40,507 bases of DNA from Streptosporangiaceae bacterium (GTDB lineage: Bacteria > Actinomycetota > Actinomycetes > Streptosporangiales > Streptosporangiaceae), in the NCBI GenBank assembly GCA_030039095.1, contig JASHQP010000154.1, forward strand, positions 1-40,507, in the 5' to 3' direction. Position 1 is the first letter of the stretch. Every line of letters starts with the position of its first letter. This document shows, one piece after another, positions 8,301-16,286 of the stretch. Position numbers and translations under genes: made by a program. The notes under the pieces were generated by a model that did not search any database, had not been told where the DNA came from, and saw nothing but the letters and a program-made list of their open reading frames with translations.

Positions 8301-9047
8301 TTAGATGCGCTGTGCCTGGAGAATGCGGCGCAGGAATGCCTGTGTGCGTTCCTGCTGCGGGTTGCGCAGGACGGCGTCGGGCGGGCCCGACTCGCAGATG
8401 GTGCCGCCAGCGAGGAAGCAGACGATGTCCGAGACATCGCGGGCGAAGGTCATCTCGTGCGTGGCCAGCACCATGGTCATGCCCTCGGCGGCAAGCTCGC
8501 GGACGATGCCGAGAACCTCTCCAACGAGCTCAGGGTCGAGCGCGCTGGTGATCTCGTCGAGCAGCAGCAGCCGGGGTCCCATGGCCAGCGCCCTGGCTAT
8601 GGCCACCCGCTGCTGCTGGCCGCCGGAGAGCCGCTCTGGGTACTCACGTGCCTTCTCCCGCAAGCCGATGCGGCACAGCAGCTGCTCGGCCGTGGCCTCG
8701 GCCTCGGCCCGCGGCATGCCGAGCACCCGGCGTGGGGCCAGGGTGACGTTCTCGAGCACCGTCATGTGCGGGAACAGGTTGTAGCTCTGAAAGACGATGC
8801 CAACCTCACGCCGGAGCCGGTTCAGGTCGACACCGGGCCCGGACACCCGCTCCCCGCTGATGCGGATCACACCAGTGTCGATGGACTCTAGCGCGTTGAT
8901 GCACCTGAGCAGGGTGGACTTGCCGCATCCGGACGGCCCGATCAGGCTCATCACCTGGTGCTCCTCGAGGTCCAGGGTGACCGACCGCAGCACCTCGGCC
9001 GAGCCGAACCGCTTGCCCACCTCCTGGAGGGCGAGCAGCGGGGTCAT
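8301..9047 (-). CDS. Polar amino acid ABC transporter, ATP-binding protein
   Basis: The 248 residues form a complete nucleotide-binding domain of the GlnQ/HisP type: Walker A GPSGCGKST at 37-45, Q-loop VFQSYNLFPHMT at about 85-96, ABC signature LSGGQQQR at 140-147, Walker B LLLLDE at 160-165 and the switch His197. It energises uptake through the membrane subunit encoded just upstream, whose stop overlaps this ATG by four bases. The Q-S-Y-N-L-F-P-H-M-T sequence is characteristic of amino acid importers. Confidence 0.93.
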   Translation of the reverse strand: MTPLLALQEVGKRFGSAEVLRSVTLDLEEHQVMSLIGPSGCGKSTLLRCINALESIDTGVIRISGERVSGPGVDLNRLRREVGIVFQSYNLFPHMTVLENVTLAPRRVLGMPRAEAEATAEQLLCRIGLREKAREYPERLSGGQQQRVAIARALAMGPRLLLLDEITSALDPELVGEVLGIVRELAAEGMTMVLATHEMTFARDVSDIVCFLAGGTICESGPPDAVLRNPQQERTQAFLRRILQAQRI

Positions 9048-10063
9048 GCCTGCGCTCCTTGCCGGCGGGCGTCGCGCGCGGTGAGCCGGTCAACCAGCCG
9101 CGCGGTGGGAATGGTGATCAGGACGAAGGCGATGCCTACGCCCGTGACCGCCGAGAGGTTGAACTCGTTGCTCGCCACGATCCTCGACTGATTGAACGCG
9201 TCGAGCAGACCGACGAAGCTGACCAGTGCGGTGTCCTTCTGCAGCCCGATGAAGTCGTTCAGCAGTGGCGGGATCATCCGGCGGATCGCCTGCGGGGCGA
9301 TCACGTGGCGCAGCGTCTGCACATGGGACAGCCCGAGTGATCGGGCGGCGGCGGCCTGGCTCCAGTGCACGCTCTGCAGCCCGGCGCGGAACACCTCGGA
9401 GACGTAGGCGCCGTAGATAAGGACCAGGGCCAGAACGCACAGCTCGAAGCCGGTCATGCTGCCAAGGACGGGCAGCCCAGCTATCGGGAACCCGAAGGCG
9501 ATCAGGTAGATGGCGACGACGGCGGGCAGGCCGCGGAAGAGGTCCACGTACCCGATGGTCAGGGCCCGGATCGGCCTGGCCGCAGGTCCCGGCAGCATGC
9601 GCAGGCAGGCGACGAACAGGGCCCACGGCAGCACGAGCACCTCGGCGATCAGGAACAGTTCGACGTTGACCAGGAATCCCCGAAGGACTTCGGGCGCCGA
9701 TGATCTGAGCACACTGGGGTTGAAGAACTTGTCGATGACCGCGTGATTGCTGGCGGTGAGGAACAGGACCGCGAACGCGACGAGCAGAACGGTGAAGGCA
9801 AGCGTCGCCGAGTACCAGCTCCATGTGGCCGCCTCGGCTGCCAGCGCCCGCGCCGTGAAGTTGTCACCGCTGCGGGCTGCTCGCCGGGCAGCCAGATGCT
9901 TGCGCACGGCGGGGATGCCGGTGGGCGGTATCAGCAGGGCCAGGTATGGCCACGGCTGGCTGCCCGGCAATCTCGCTGGTTTGCTGGGGAGCGCCGACGT
10001 TTCTGCCGCTGCGCGAGCGGTCCGCTGCAGCCGGTCGCGGTTGCCGCCTTTCGTCACCGTCAT
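9044..10063 (-). CDS. Polar amino acid ABC transporter, permease
   Basis: The 339-residue protein has a polar N-terminal region (about 75 residues) followed by several membrane helices and the BPD_transp_1 domain. The EAA loop is seen as SLGLSHVQTLRHVIAPQAIR near residues 238-257, followed by DFIGLQKDTALVSFVG, a typical HisM/GlnP-type sequence. The N-terminal extension is longer than usual for this class. ATG at 10063 overlaps the stop of the binding-protein gene (ATGA). It forms the membrane channel with the neighbouring ATPase. Confidence 0.9.
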   Translation of the reverse strand: MTVTKGGNRDRLQRTARAAAETSALPSKPARLPGSQPWPYLALLIPPTGIPAVRKHLAARRAARSGDNFTARALAAEAATWSWYSATLAFTVLLVAFAVLFLTASNHAVIDKFFNPSVLRSSAPEVLRGFLVNVELFLIAEVLVLPWALFVACLRMLPGPAARPIRALTIGYVDLFRGLPAVVAIYLIAFGFPIAGLPVLGSMTGFELCVLALVLIYGAYVSEVFRAGLQSVHWSQAAAARSLGLSHVQTLRHVIAPQAIRRMIPPLLNDFIGLQKDTALVSFVGLLDAFNQSRIVASNEFNLSAVTGVGIAFVLITIPTARLVDRLTARDARRQGAQA

Positions 10064-10905
10064 GGCTGCAGATAGGGGATGGCGTCGGGGTCTTGGCCGA
10101 ACTCCGGTACGAGGTACTCCTTGTCCAGGTGTGTCAGCGTCCCGTTGGATTGCATCTGCCTGATGAGCGTGTTGACGATCCTCAGGTTGGCTGATCCTTT
10201 GGGCAGCAGCGCCCCGTAGACGCCGCCGGTGCGGTACTGGCCGACGACCTGCAGCGCCCCGCCGGCCTGTTTGGCCTCGGCCAGCACCTCGACGGTGTCC
10301 AGCAGCACCGCGTCGATCTGGTGCGCGGCAAGGGCCGCGAACATCGAGGGCTGATCCTGATAGACACGCGGCTGCTGGACCGGTTTCAGGGTCCCGGTGA
10401 GGTAGGCGTAGCTGGTGCTCGACTGCTCGACCCCCCACCGCAATGAACGCGCGTTGGCGCTGGTCACCTTCGTGCCGGTGCGGACGAGCACTCCTTGGTT
10501 GGAGGCGAAGTACGGGATCGAGAACAGCGCCACCTTCTGCCGGGCCGGGGTGATGTTGATGGTGGACAGGGCCAGGTCGAAGCCCTTGACTTCGCCCGCG
10601 ACAAGCCCGTCCCAGCCGACATTGATGACCTTCAGCTTCAGGTGCAGGGCCTTGGCCATGTATTGCGCCATGCCGTACTCAAAGCCGCCGGTCATCGTCG
10701 ATGGGCTGTTTCCATCCCAGAAACCGGGACCGGGCAGGTTCGTGGCCACGGTGAGCACGCCGGATGTGGACGGCCGGAATCCCCGCAGGGCTTGTGCAAC
10801 CGGAGCCGAGTTCTGCGAGGTGGTTGTCACGTGAGCACTTGTGCAGGCCGCTGTCGCGCAACCGGTCAGCACGATCAGGGTGGCTGCGGCGATGAGTCGT
10901 CTCAT
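10060..10905 (-). CDS. Amino acid ABC transporter, substrate-binding lipoprotein
   Basis: The 281 residues begin with a lipoprotein signal peptide (MRRLIAAATLIVLTGC, lipobox LTGC with Cys16). The mature part is an SBP_bac_3 type II periplasmic-binding fold: VATNLPGPGFWDG, then GGFEYGMAQYMAKAL, DLALSTINITPARQ (the amino-acid-binding T/R segment) and DAVLLDTVEVLAEA. It captures a polar amino acid or amine at the outer face. First gene of the operon; a GGAG ribosome binding site precedes the ATG. It is divergent from the RpiR gene, with a palindrome between them that may control both. Confidence 0.9.
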   Translation of the reverse strand: MRRLIAAATLIVLTGCATAACTSAHVTTTSQNSAPVAQALRGFRPSTSGVLTVATNLPGPGFWDGNSPSTMTGGFEYGMAQYMAKALHLKLKVINVGWDGLVAGEVKGFDLALSTINITPARQKVALFSIPYFASNQGVLVRTGTKVTSANARSLRWGVEQSSTSYAYLTGTLKPVQQPRVYQDQPSMFAALAAHQIDAVLLDTVEVLAEAKQAGGALQVVGQYRTGGVYGALLPKGSANLRIVNTLIRQMQSNGTLTHLDKEYLVPEFGQDPDAIPYLQP

Positions 10906-10940
10906 GATGCACGCTCCAGCTCGCTCTCGGCCTCCGGAGT

Positions 10941-10963
10941 GTTTACTTCAGAGTGAAGCAGAC
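10941..10963. promoter_or_regulatory. Inverted repeat, probable RpiR operator
   Basis: GTTTACTTCA, then GAG, then TGAAGCAGAC: the inner CTTCA/TGAAG arms are perfect and the outer bases match at three of five further positions. It lies in the 73-base gap between the divergent binding-protein and RpiR genes and covers the -35 and spacer of the RpiR promoter. RpiR-family operators are short A/T-framed palindromes, so autoregulation and control of the transporter operon is a reasonable inference. Confidence 0.55.
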
Positions 10964-10971
10964 GGTAGCAT
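10942..10971 (+). promoter_or_regulatory. Probable leaderless promoter of the RpiR gene
   Basis: TTTACT at 10942-10947 and TAGCAT at 10966-10971 are spaced by 18 bases. Transcription would begin about seven bases after the -10, that is at or next to the GTG at 10979. No ribosome binding site is visible, as expected for a leaderless mRNA. Confidence 0.45.
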
Positions 10972-10978
10972 TTACGCC

Positions 10979-11824
10979 GTGAGCCTTGCAAGCCTCATCG
11001 ATGAGCAAAGAGACCGGCTGACGCACGCCGAGCGGCGAGTTGCTTCGGGTGTGCTCGCGGATCCGCAGACTGTCGCGTTTGGCACGCTGGCCTCGGTAGC
11101 GCAGTCGATCGGGACGAGCGGGACGACGATCATCCGGCTTGCTGCGAAGCTGGGCCTGGACGGGTTCGGTCAGCTGCAGGCGCTGGCGCAAGAGGACCTG
11201 GCCGCCCAGCTCCGCCCGGCCCGGCAGCGGATCCGCGAGCCGGCGCCCGGTGATGTCGTGGCGCGGGCGCTGTCTTTCGAGCTGGACAATCTTCAGGACA
11301 CGTTCGGCCGGGTCGACAAGGTCAGTTTCGACGAGGCCGCCAAACGCATGGCGGAATGCCGGGGCCGGGTTCTGATCATTGCCGCTGAGTGCGCGGCGGG
11401 CGTGGGCGATCTGCTGGGTGACCAGCTTGCGATGCTTCGCGACGGCGTCGTCAAGGTCGGCGGAAATGACCTGCACGTCGGGAAGCTGCTGGCCTCAGCG
11501 GGGCCCGACGACACCGCCCTGGTGATCGACCAGCGCCGTTATGACCGCTGGGTGCTCAACGCGCTGCGCCTCGTGGCGCGTTCCGGCGCCTACGTCATCA
11601 GCCTGTCCGATAGCCCGCTCTCACCGCTGGCCGAGGCCTCAGCGGCCGCCTTCGCCGTCAGCGCGCGCGGCCCAGGGCCGTTCGACAGCCAGGTCGCCTC
11701 GCTGGCTCTCGGCTACGCCTTCGTCGCCGCTGTCGCCGGGCTGCTGGCGACGCCGGCGGCCGGCCGGCTGGACCGGCTCGAGGACAACTGGCGGGTTCTG
11801 GGCGCGATCGACGAGAAGGCATGA
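10979..11824 (+). CDS. MurR/RpiR-family transcriptional regulator
   Basis: With GTG at 10979 it has 281 residues. N-terminal HTH_6 domain: LTHAERRVASGVLADPQTVA then LASVAQSIGTSGTTIIRLAA at about 37-56 and a G-L-D-G-F-x-x-L-Q segment, classical for the family. The C-terminal part (about 110-270) is a SIS fold, here with A-E-C-A-A-G-V-G-D-L-L-G-D-Q-L and later VISLSDSPLSPLAEAS. SIS domains sense phosphosugars or other small ligands. The ORF can be extended upstream, but the palindrome and promoter fit the shorter start. Its stop overlaps the ATG of the decarboxylase (ATGA). Probable local regulator of the decarboxylase and the divergent transporter/oxidase operon. Confidence 0.85.
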   Translation: MSLASLIDEQRDRLTHAERRVASGVLADPQTVAFGTLASVAQSIGTSGTTIIRLAAKLGLDGFGQLQALAQEDLAAQLRPARQRIREPAPGDVVARALSFELDNLQDTFGRVDKVSFDEAAKRMAECRGRVLIIAAECAAGVGDLLGDQLAMLRDGVVKVGGNDLHVGKLLASAGPDDTALVIDQRRYDRWVLNALRLVARSGAYVISLSDSPLSPLAEASAAAFAVSARGPGPFDSQVASLALGYAFVAAVAGLLATPAAGRLDRLEDNWRVLGAIDEKA

Positions 11825-13242
11825 CCGGGATCGGCGCAACACGGGCCGTGGCAGACGCCGGGCTGAAGGCTGTGGGACCTTCAGGATCTGCCGCGATGAC
11901 CCCAGTCACGCCGGGCTCGCCGATCCTGCCCGACACCGCAGTGGTCGGCCCCGGGCGCCTGGCAATCGGTGGATGCGACGCGCTCGATCTCGCCGCCGAG
12001 ATCGGCACGCCACTGATCGTCTACGACGAAGAACACCTGCGCCAGCGCTGCCGCGAAGCCCTCGCTGCCTTCCCCGACGGAGTGAGCTACGCCACCAAGG
12101 CCTTCAGCTGCCAGGCCATGGCTGCCCTGGCACACAGCGAAGGGCTCACCCTCGACGTGGCGTCCGCGGGTGAGTTCCTGGTCGCCCGCTCAGCGGGCGT
12201 CCCAGCGGACCGCCTGGTGATGCACGGCAACAACAAGTCCGAGGCCGAAATCCAGCTGGCACTCGACCAGGGCGTGCACCGCCTCGTGATCGACTCCGCG
12301 GACGAATTCGACCGGGTAACCGCACTGACCAGCGCCGGGCACCCTCCGGCCGACGCCTGGCTCCGCATCAGCCCCGGCGTCATGCCGGACACCCACCCCA
12401 GCATTGCCACCGGGCACAGCAGCTCCAAGTTCGGCCTGCCCATCGAAGCAGCCGCCACCGACCAGCTCGTCGAACGAATGCTGGCCAGCCGCTCGGTCCG
12501 GCTGCGCGGCATCCACATGCACCTCGGATCGCAGATCCGCGACCTGCGGGTCTACGACGAAGCGGTACGCAAGACCATGCCCTACCTGCGCGCCTGGGAC
12601 CTCCCCGAGCTATGCGTCGGCGGCGGCCTGGCCGTCGCCTACACGGTCAGCGAAACCGCGCCGAGCATCGTGGACTTCGCCCGGACCGTCCGGCAGGCTG
12701 GCAGCGACACGCTGCCAGCGGTCAGGCTGACCTGCGAACTCGGCCGCTGGATCGTCGCCTCGGCCGCGATCACCCTTTACACCGTGGGCACCGTCAAGCA
12801 CTTCCCCGACGGCACGACGATCGCGGCGGTCGACGGGGGAATGACCGACAACATGCGCGTCGCCCTCTACGGGGCCAAGTATGAAGTGCTCGCCCCCGCC
12901 CGGCCGCACGGCCAGGAACATCCGGTCACCCTGGTCGGCAAGCACTGCGAATCGGGTGACATCCTGGCAGCCGGCGCCATGCTGCCCGACGATCTCGCGG
13001 TCGGCGACGTGGTTTGCAGCCTCGTCACCGGTGCCTACGGGTACTCCATGGCCAGCTCCTATAACCGGCTGGGCCGGCCCGCCGTCGTTTTCGTCTCCGG
13101 CGGGCGCGCCACCACCGTGCTGCGCCGCGAAACACCCACCGACATGATGCAACTCGACGTCTGGCCACCCCGAGCGGAGGAAGACACTCGACAGCGGAGC
13201 CCTGCGTCGGAACCCGATCCTTGCCCTCCTAGTGGCTGGTGA
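11821..13242 (+). CDS. Fold-III PLP-dependent decarboxylase (LysA-like)
   Basis: The 473 residues show the alanine-racemase-like barrel of diaminopimelate/ornithine decarboxylases. Schiff-base Lys93 lies in SYATKAFS, HMHLGSQ at 232-238, a glycine-rich phosphate loop CVGGGLAVAY near 265, CELGR at 305-309 (usual E-P-G-R with Pro replaced), and the catalytic CESGD at 376-380 followed by GAYGYS at 404. The enzyme would remove the alpha-carboxyl of a basic amino acid. Co-transcription with an RpiR regulator, next to an amino acid transporter and amine/aldehyde oxidases and without lysine-biosynthesis genes, argues for catabolic use, for example on a D- or L-basic amino acid as in the D-ornithine/D-lysine decarboxylases of this fold. 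Its 3' end overlaps the convergent IclR gene by 14 bases. Confidence 0.8.
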   Translation: MTGIGATRAVADAGLKAVGPSGSAAMTPVTPGSPILPDTAVVGPGRLAIGGCDALDLAAEIGTPLIVYDEEHLRQRCREALAAFPDGVSYATKAFSCQAMAALAHSEGLTLDVASAGEFLVARSAGVPADRLVMHGNNKSEAEIQLALDQGVHRLVIDSADEFDRVTALTSAGHPPADAWLRISPGVMPDTHPSIATGHSSSKFGLPIEAAATDQLVERMLASRSVRLRGIHMHLGSQIRDLRVYDEAVRKTMPYLRAWDLPELCVGGGLAVAYTVSETAPSIVDFARTVRQAGSDTLPAVRLTCELGRWIVASAAITLYTVGTVKHFPDGTTIAAVDGGMTDNMRVALYGAKYEVLAPARPHGQEHPVTLVGKHCESGDILAAGAMLPDDLAVGDVVCSLVTGAYGYSMASSYNRLGRPAVVFVSGGRATTVLRRETPTDMMQLDVWPPRAEEDTRQRSPASEPDPCPPSGW

Positions 13243-13963
13243 GGGACTTACGTCCCCACCTACCGCCAGCGACCCCGGCGCTCTGCGCCGGCATGCCAAG
13301 CTCGTTGGCCAGCTCGTCAGCGTGTGCCACTACCAGCTGGCCGATCGAACGCATCTTGGCCTCGGAGATCCGGAAGGTCGGCCCGACCACACTGAGCGCC
13401 GCTGTAACGGTGTTGACCGGCCAGTACACCGGTGCGGCAATGGCGGTGGTGTTGTCTTCCATGGTGTGCCGGGTGGACACGTAGCCCCGCCTGTTGCAGT
13501 GGCCGAGCAGGGCGGCGCCGATGGCGGTTCCACCGAGGGGGACGGTCTTGCCCAGCCAGCTGACATGCCGGATCGCGTGATCGCTCTCGGCCAGGCGGGC
13601 GTAGAGGCAGGTGGAGCCGGGACCGAACACGCCGAGATAGGACGTCTCACCGGTCTGATCGCGCAGTTCCGTGAGGTGGCGGTCGGCCAGGCGGTACAGC
13701 GGAATGCTGCCCATGTAGGTCGCCGCGATCTGAATGAGGTGACTGCCGCCGTGGTATGCGCCGTGGCCGTCACGCACCACGTACTCCCCGGACTCCAGGG
13801 TCCGCAGCAGGCGCAGCGCGGTAGGCGGCGAAAGGCCGACCCGCCGGGCCACCTCTGCCAGGCTCAGGCCGTCGTTCGCGGCGACCTCGGCCAGCAGGGC
13901 AAGTGCCCGCTCTACCGTCCGGGTCCCGTGGACAGCGGGGTCGGTGGCGGCCTTAGCGGTCAC
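13229..13963 (-). CDS. IclR-family transcriptional regulator
   Basis: From the GTG at 13963 it has 244 residues. Winged HTH at about 16-60: TVERALALLAEVAANDGLSL, VARRVGLSPPTALRLLRTLE, then the wing EYVVRDGHGAY. The effector domain follows (residues 80-230) with YLADRHLTEL-like helix, VPLGGTAIGAALLGH and VYWPVNTVTAALSVVGP, as in IclR. The GTG lies inside the last codons of the M20 gene (overlap 11 bases); the longer open frame runs back into that gene and is not needed. It probably controls the Rid/M20 unit in which it is the last gene. Confidence 0.85.
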   Translation of the reverse strand: MTAKAATDPAVHGTRTVERALALLAEVAANDGLSLAEVARRVGLSPPTALRLLRTLESGEYVVRDGHGAYHGGSHLIQIAATYMGSIPLYRLADRHLTELRDQTGETSYLGVFGPGSTCLYARLAESDHAIRHVSWLGKTVPLGGTAIGAALLGHCNRRGYVSTRHTMEDNTTAIAAPVYWPVNTVTAALSVVGPTFRISEAKMRSIGQLVVAHADELANELGMPAQSAGVAGGRWGRKSLTSH

Positions 13964-15209
13964 CGTCGCCGGCCCCGGAACGCGCCGCGGCCTCCTGGGC
14001 CAGGCGCTGGATAGCCCATCCGGCGTACAGGGCGGCACCGTCGGGCAGGACCCCGTCATCGAACGTGGCGGTCGGCGAGTGGTTGAACGGCACGGTCGCC
14101 GGGTCTGCGTCCGCGGGGGCTGCGCCGAGGCCCACGAAGGTTCCGGGTACCCGGTTCAGGACGCGGGAGAAGTCCTCGGCGGTCGCCAGCGGGTGCGGCA
14201 TCTCGGCCCGCCGGGCCTGGCCGAACAGGTCGTCGATGGTGGCGACGGTCATCTTGGTCTCGGACTCGTCGTTGACGGTGACCGGGTAGCCCGGCACGTA
14301 ATTCACCTCGGCGTCCATTCCCTGGCCCTCGGCGATGGCCCGGACAAGGCGGACCGAGAGGTTCATGACCCGTTCCCGGGTGCGCTCGGAGAACGTGCGG
14401 ATGGTCGCCTGGAAACGCCCAGCCGGGGGAATCACGGTGGCCTTGGTGCCGGCCTCCATCAGCCCGACCGTGAGGACGACGGGATCGGTGACATCGAACC
14501 GCCGGGTCACCATGGTCTGCAGGGCGAGGACCATCTCGGCGATCGCGGGAACCGGATCCAGGGCCAGATGCGGCGCGGAACCGTGACCGCCCTCGCCGAA
14601 GACGGTGACGTGTAGCTGGTCCGAGGCAGCCATCATGGTTCCGGGCCTGGTGAAGAACTCCCCGTGTTTCACCAGTCCGGAGAAGACGTGCAGGGCCAGA
14701 ACCGCGCTGACCGGACTGCCCGCGGCCTCGAGCACGCCCTCATCGATCATCACGCCGGCGCCGTCCCAGCTCTCCTCCCCGGGCTGGAACATGAACACGA
14801 CGTCTCCGGCGAGGTCATCGCGATGCCGGCACAGCAGGCGGGCCGCACCCACGAGCATCGCGGTGTGCAGATCGTGGCCGCACGCGTGCATCACCCCGTC
14901 GATCTGTGACCGGAACGGGGAGTCGCCCGCCTCGTGAACCGGCAGCGCGTCCATGTCGCCGCGCAGCAGCACGACGGGGGCGGGGGCACCGGGCGACCGG
15001 TGGCCCGCTCCCCGCAGGACTGCCGTCACCGACGAGGTTTGCCGTCCCTGCGTGATCTCCAGCGGCAGGCCCGCCAGGGCATCGAGCACCTTCCGCTGGG
15101 TCCGCGGCAGGTCCAGGCCGATCTCCGGCTCGCGATGCAGGGCATGGCGCAGCGCCGTGATGTCATCTGCCAGCCCGGCAGCCTCGTCCAGAAGCAGCTT
15201 CTCGTCCAC
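13953..15209 (-). CDS. M20D amidohydrolase (hippurate/N-acyl-amino-acid hydrolase type)
   Basis: 418 residues. Catalytic metal ligands are seen as RGDMDALP at 83-90, HACGHDLH at 108-115 (metal-bridging Cys110 plus His112) and QPGEESWDGA at 142-151, with the C-terminal His in FNHSPTATFD. The lid-domain signature GEGGHGSAPH appears at about 200. This is the M20D pattern of hippurate hydrolases, indole-acetyl-amino-acid hydrolases and related enzymes, which cut an amide bond between an acyl group and an amino acid. GTG start at 15209 lies three bases after the Rid gene stop. Substrate unknown; the operon suggests a nitrogen compound handled with Rid proteins. Confidence 0.87.
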   Translation of the reverse strand: MDEKLLLDEAAGLADDITALRHALHREPEIGLDLPRTQRKVLDALAGLPLEITQGRQTSSVTAVLRGAGHRSPGAPAPVVLLRGDMDALPVHEAGDSPFRSQIDGVMHACGHDLHTAMLVGAARLLCRHRDDLAGDVVFMFQPGEESWDGAGVMIDEGVLEAAGSPVSAVLALHVFSGLVKHGEFFTRPGTMMAASDQLHVTVFGEGGHGSAPHLALDPVPAIAEMVLALQTMVTRRFDVTDPVVLTVGLMEAGTKATVIPPAGRFQATIRTFSERTRERVMNLSVRLVRAIAEGQGMDAEVNYVPGYPVTVNDESETKMTVATIDDLFGQARRAEMPHPLATAEDFSRVLNRVPGTFVGLGAAPADADPATVPFNHSPTATFDDGVLPDGAALYAGWAIQRLAQEAAARSGAGDGDR

Positions 15210-15212
15210 GGG

Positions 15213-15647
15213 TCACCCTTGCGGCGGCAGTACCGCGATGGCCGCCGCGGAGATGAGCAGTCCGTCGCCCGGCAGCCCGGACACCCGGACACCCGTCCCG
15301 CAGTGGGCCGGGTTTGCGTAGAACCGCACCCGGACCCTCGTCATCTTCTCCCAGAACCCGGTTGCCTCCTGCTCGGGTCCGTCGAACACGTAGAAGGTGT
15401 TCATCTTGACGACGTTCGACCAGTCGGCCCCCGCGTCCCGCAGCACGCGGGTGAGGTTCGTGAAGACGTTTTCGGTCTGGACTTCGATATCGCCTCTGCC
15501 GAGCGTCTTCCCGCTCGCGTCGATGGAAAACTGGGCGCCGGTGAAGACCACGCTTCCGGGATCGTCGATACGCCAGCCTTGCGAGGTCGGCACGGCCATC
15601 GACCAGTGCCACTGCAGGTCGGGGGGCATGAGGCGCTGCTTTTCCAT
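15213..15647 (-). CDS. Rid-family (YjgF/YER057c/UK114) protein, lacks RidA arginine
   Basis: 144 residues from the ATG at 15647. Rid-fold landmarks: VVFTGAQFSID near residues 35-45, VQTENVFTNLTRVLRDAGAD (the conserved Q-x-x-N-x-x-x-L/I-L-x-x-A-G helix), VVKMNTFYVFD, and a C-terminal RVSGLPGDGLLISAAAIAV. The arginine that binds the substrate carboxylate in RidA (in the P-x-R-S/T pattern before the last strands) is replaced: the segment reads CGTGVRVSGL. Such Rid subgroups are not imine deaminases of the RidA type; their role is uncertain. Eleven bases downstream of the other Rid gene. Confidence 0.8.
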   Translation of the reverse strand: MEKQRLMPPDLQWHWSMAVPTSQGWRIDDPGSVVFTGAQFSIDASGKTLGRGDIEVQTENVFTNLTRVLRDAGADWSNVVKMNTFYVFDGPEQEATGFWEKMTRVRVRFYANPAHCGTGVRVSGLPGDGLLISAAAIAVLPPQG

Positions 15648-15658
15648 GGCCGGCCCGC

Positions 15659-16084
15659 TCACCCGCCGACGACGGCGGTCGCGTCGATCTCGATCAGGAG
15701 GCCGGCGTAGGCGAGGCCGGGTACCTGCACCGCCGTCCAGGCCGGCCCGGGATCCGGCAGAAACTCCGAACTCACGGCCGAGACCACGTCCCAGTAGCCG
15801 GCGGGGTCCTCGTCGCCGGTGAGCAGGTAGTACGCGTCGAGCCTGACAACGTCGGACCACGCCGCATTGCCGTCGCGGAGCACCTTGCCGATGCTCGTGA
15901 ACACGTTGCGCACCTGGGCCTGAAGGTCGCCGGGGTCCGCTACGACGCCGTCCCGGTCCGCGGATATCTGCCCGCCAACGAACAGCAGCCCGCGGGCATC
16001 GTCGACCTTCCACCCATGCGAGAAGCTCTGCGGCATGAGGCTGTTCGGGGGCAGATCGCCCGGCATGAGTCTGGTCCTGCTCAT
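15659..16084 (-). CDS. Rid-family (YjgF/YER057c/UK114) protein, lacks RidA arginine
   Basis: 141 residues. LLFVGGQISADRDG at about 33-46, LQAQVRNVFTSIGKVLRDGN, VVRLDAYYLL and a final VPGLAYAGLLIEIDATAVV are the Rid-fold signatures. At the position of the RidA carboxylate-binding arginine the segment is PAWTAVQV, so Trp stands in for Arg. It is clearly a paralogue of its neighbour (shared LMPGDL/LMPPDL start, D-D-x-x-G-x-V/L-x-F segment), suggesting a duplicate or a mixed trimer. ATG at 16084 follows GAAGGAG. First gene of the four-gene minus-strand unit. Confidence 0.82.
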   Translation of the reverse strand: MSRTRLMPGDLPPNSLMPQSFSHGWKVDDARGLLFVGGQISADRDGVVADPGDLQAQVRNVFTSIGKVLRDGNAAWSDVVRLDAYYLLTGDEDPAGYWDVVSAVSSEFLPDPGPAWTAVQVPGLAYAGLLIEIDATAVVGG

Positions 16085-16248
16085 GTCGCTCCTTCTCGCA
16101 GCGGTGCGTGTGTCACGGAGTGAACGTGGGGTTCCAGCCTACGAAAGCATGACCTCGCGGGCCGTGGCAAGCCACCCTGGCATGCGGCCCGGTGCCTCGC
16201 CGCCGGGAGCGCCGGGCACGGGGCGCGGTAACAGCACCGAAGCCAGGT

Positions 16249-16278
16249 TTGCGGCACGTCATTCCGCTTCTGTATAGT
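16249..16278 (+). promoter_or_regulatory. Probable leaderless promoter of the first urocanase paralogue
   Basis: TTGCGG at 16249-16254 and TATAGT at 16273-16278 are separated by 18 bases. The expected start of transcription, about seven to nine bases after the -10, falls on or beside the ATG at 16287, and there is no purine-rich ribosome binding site between. It fits a leaderless mRNA and supports that ATG as the start. Confidence 0.55.
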
Positions 16279-16286
16279 CCCTGTTC

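Noticed and set aside
11821..13242. Housekeeping diaminopimelate decarboxylase (lysA)
   Set aside because: Motifs would allow it, but it is co-transcribed with an RpiR regulator and adjoins an importer and oxidases rather than argS, hom or thrC; the E-P-G-R motif is E-L-G-R. Kept as a general fold-III decarboxylase.
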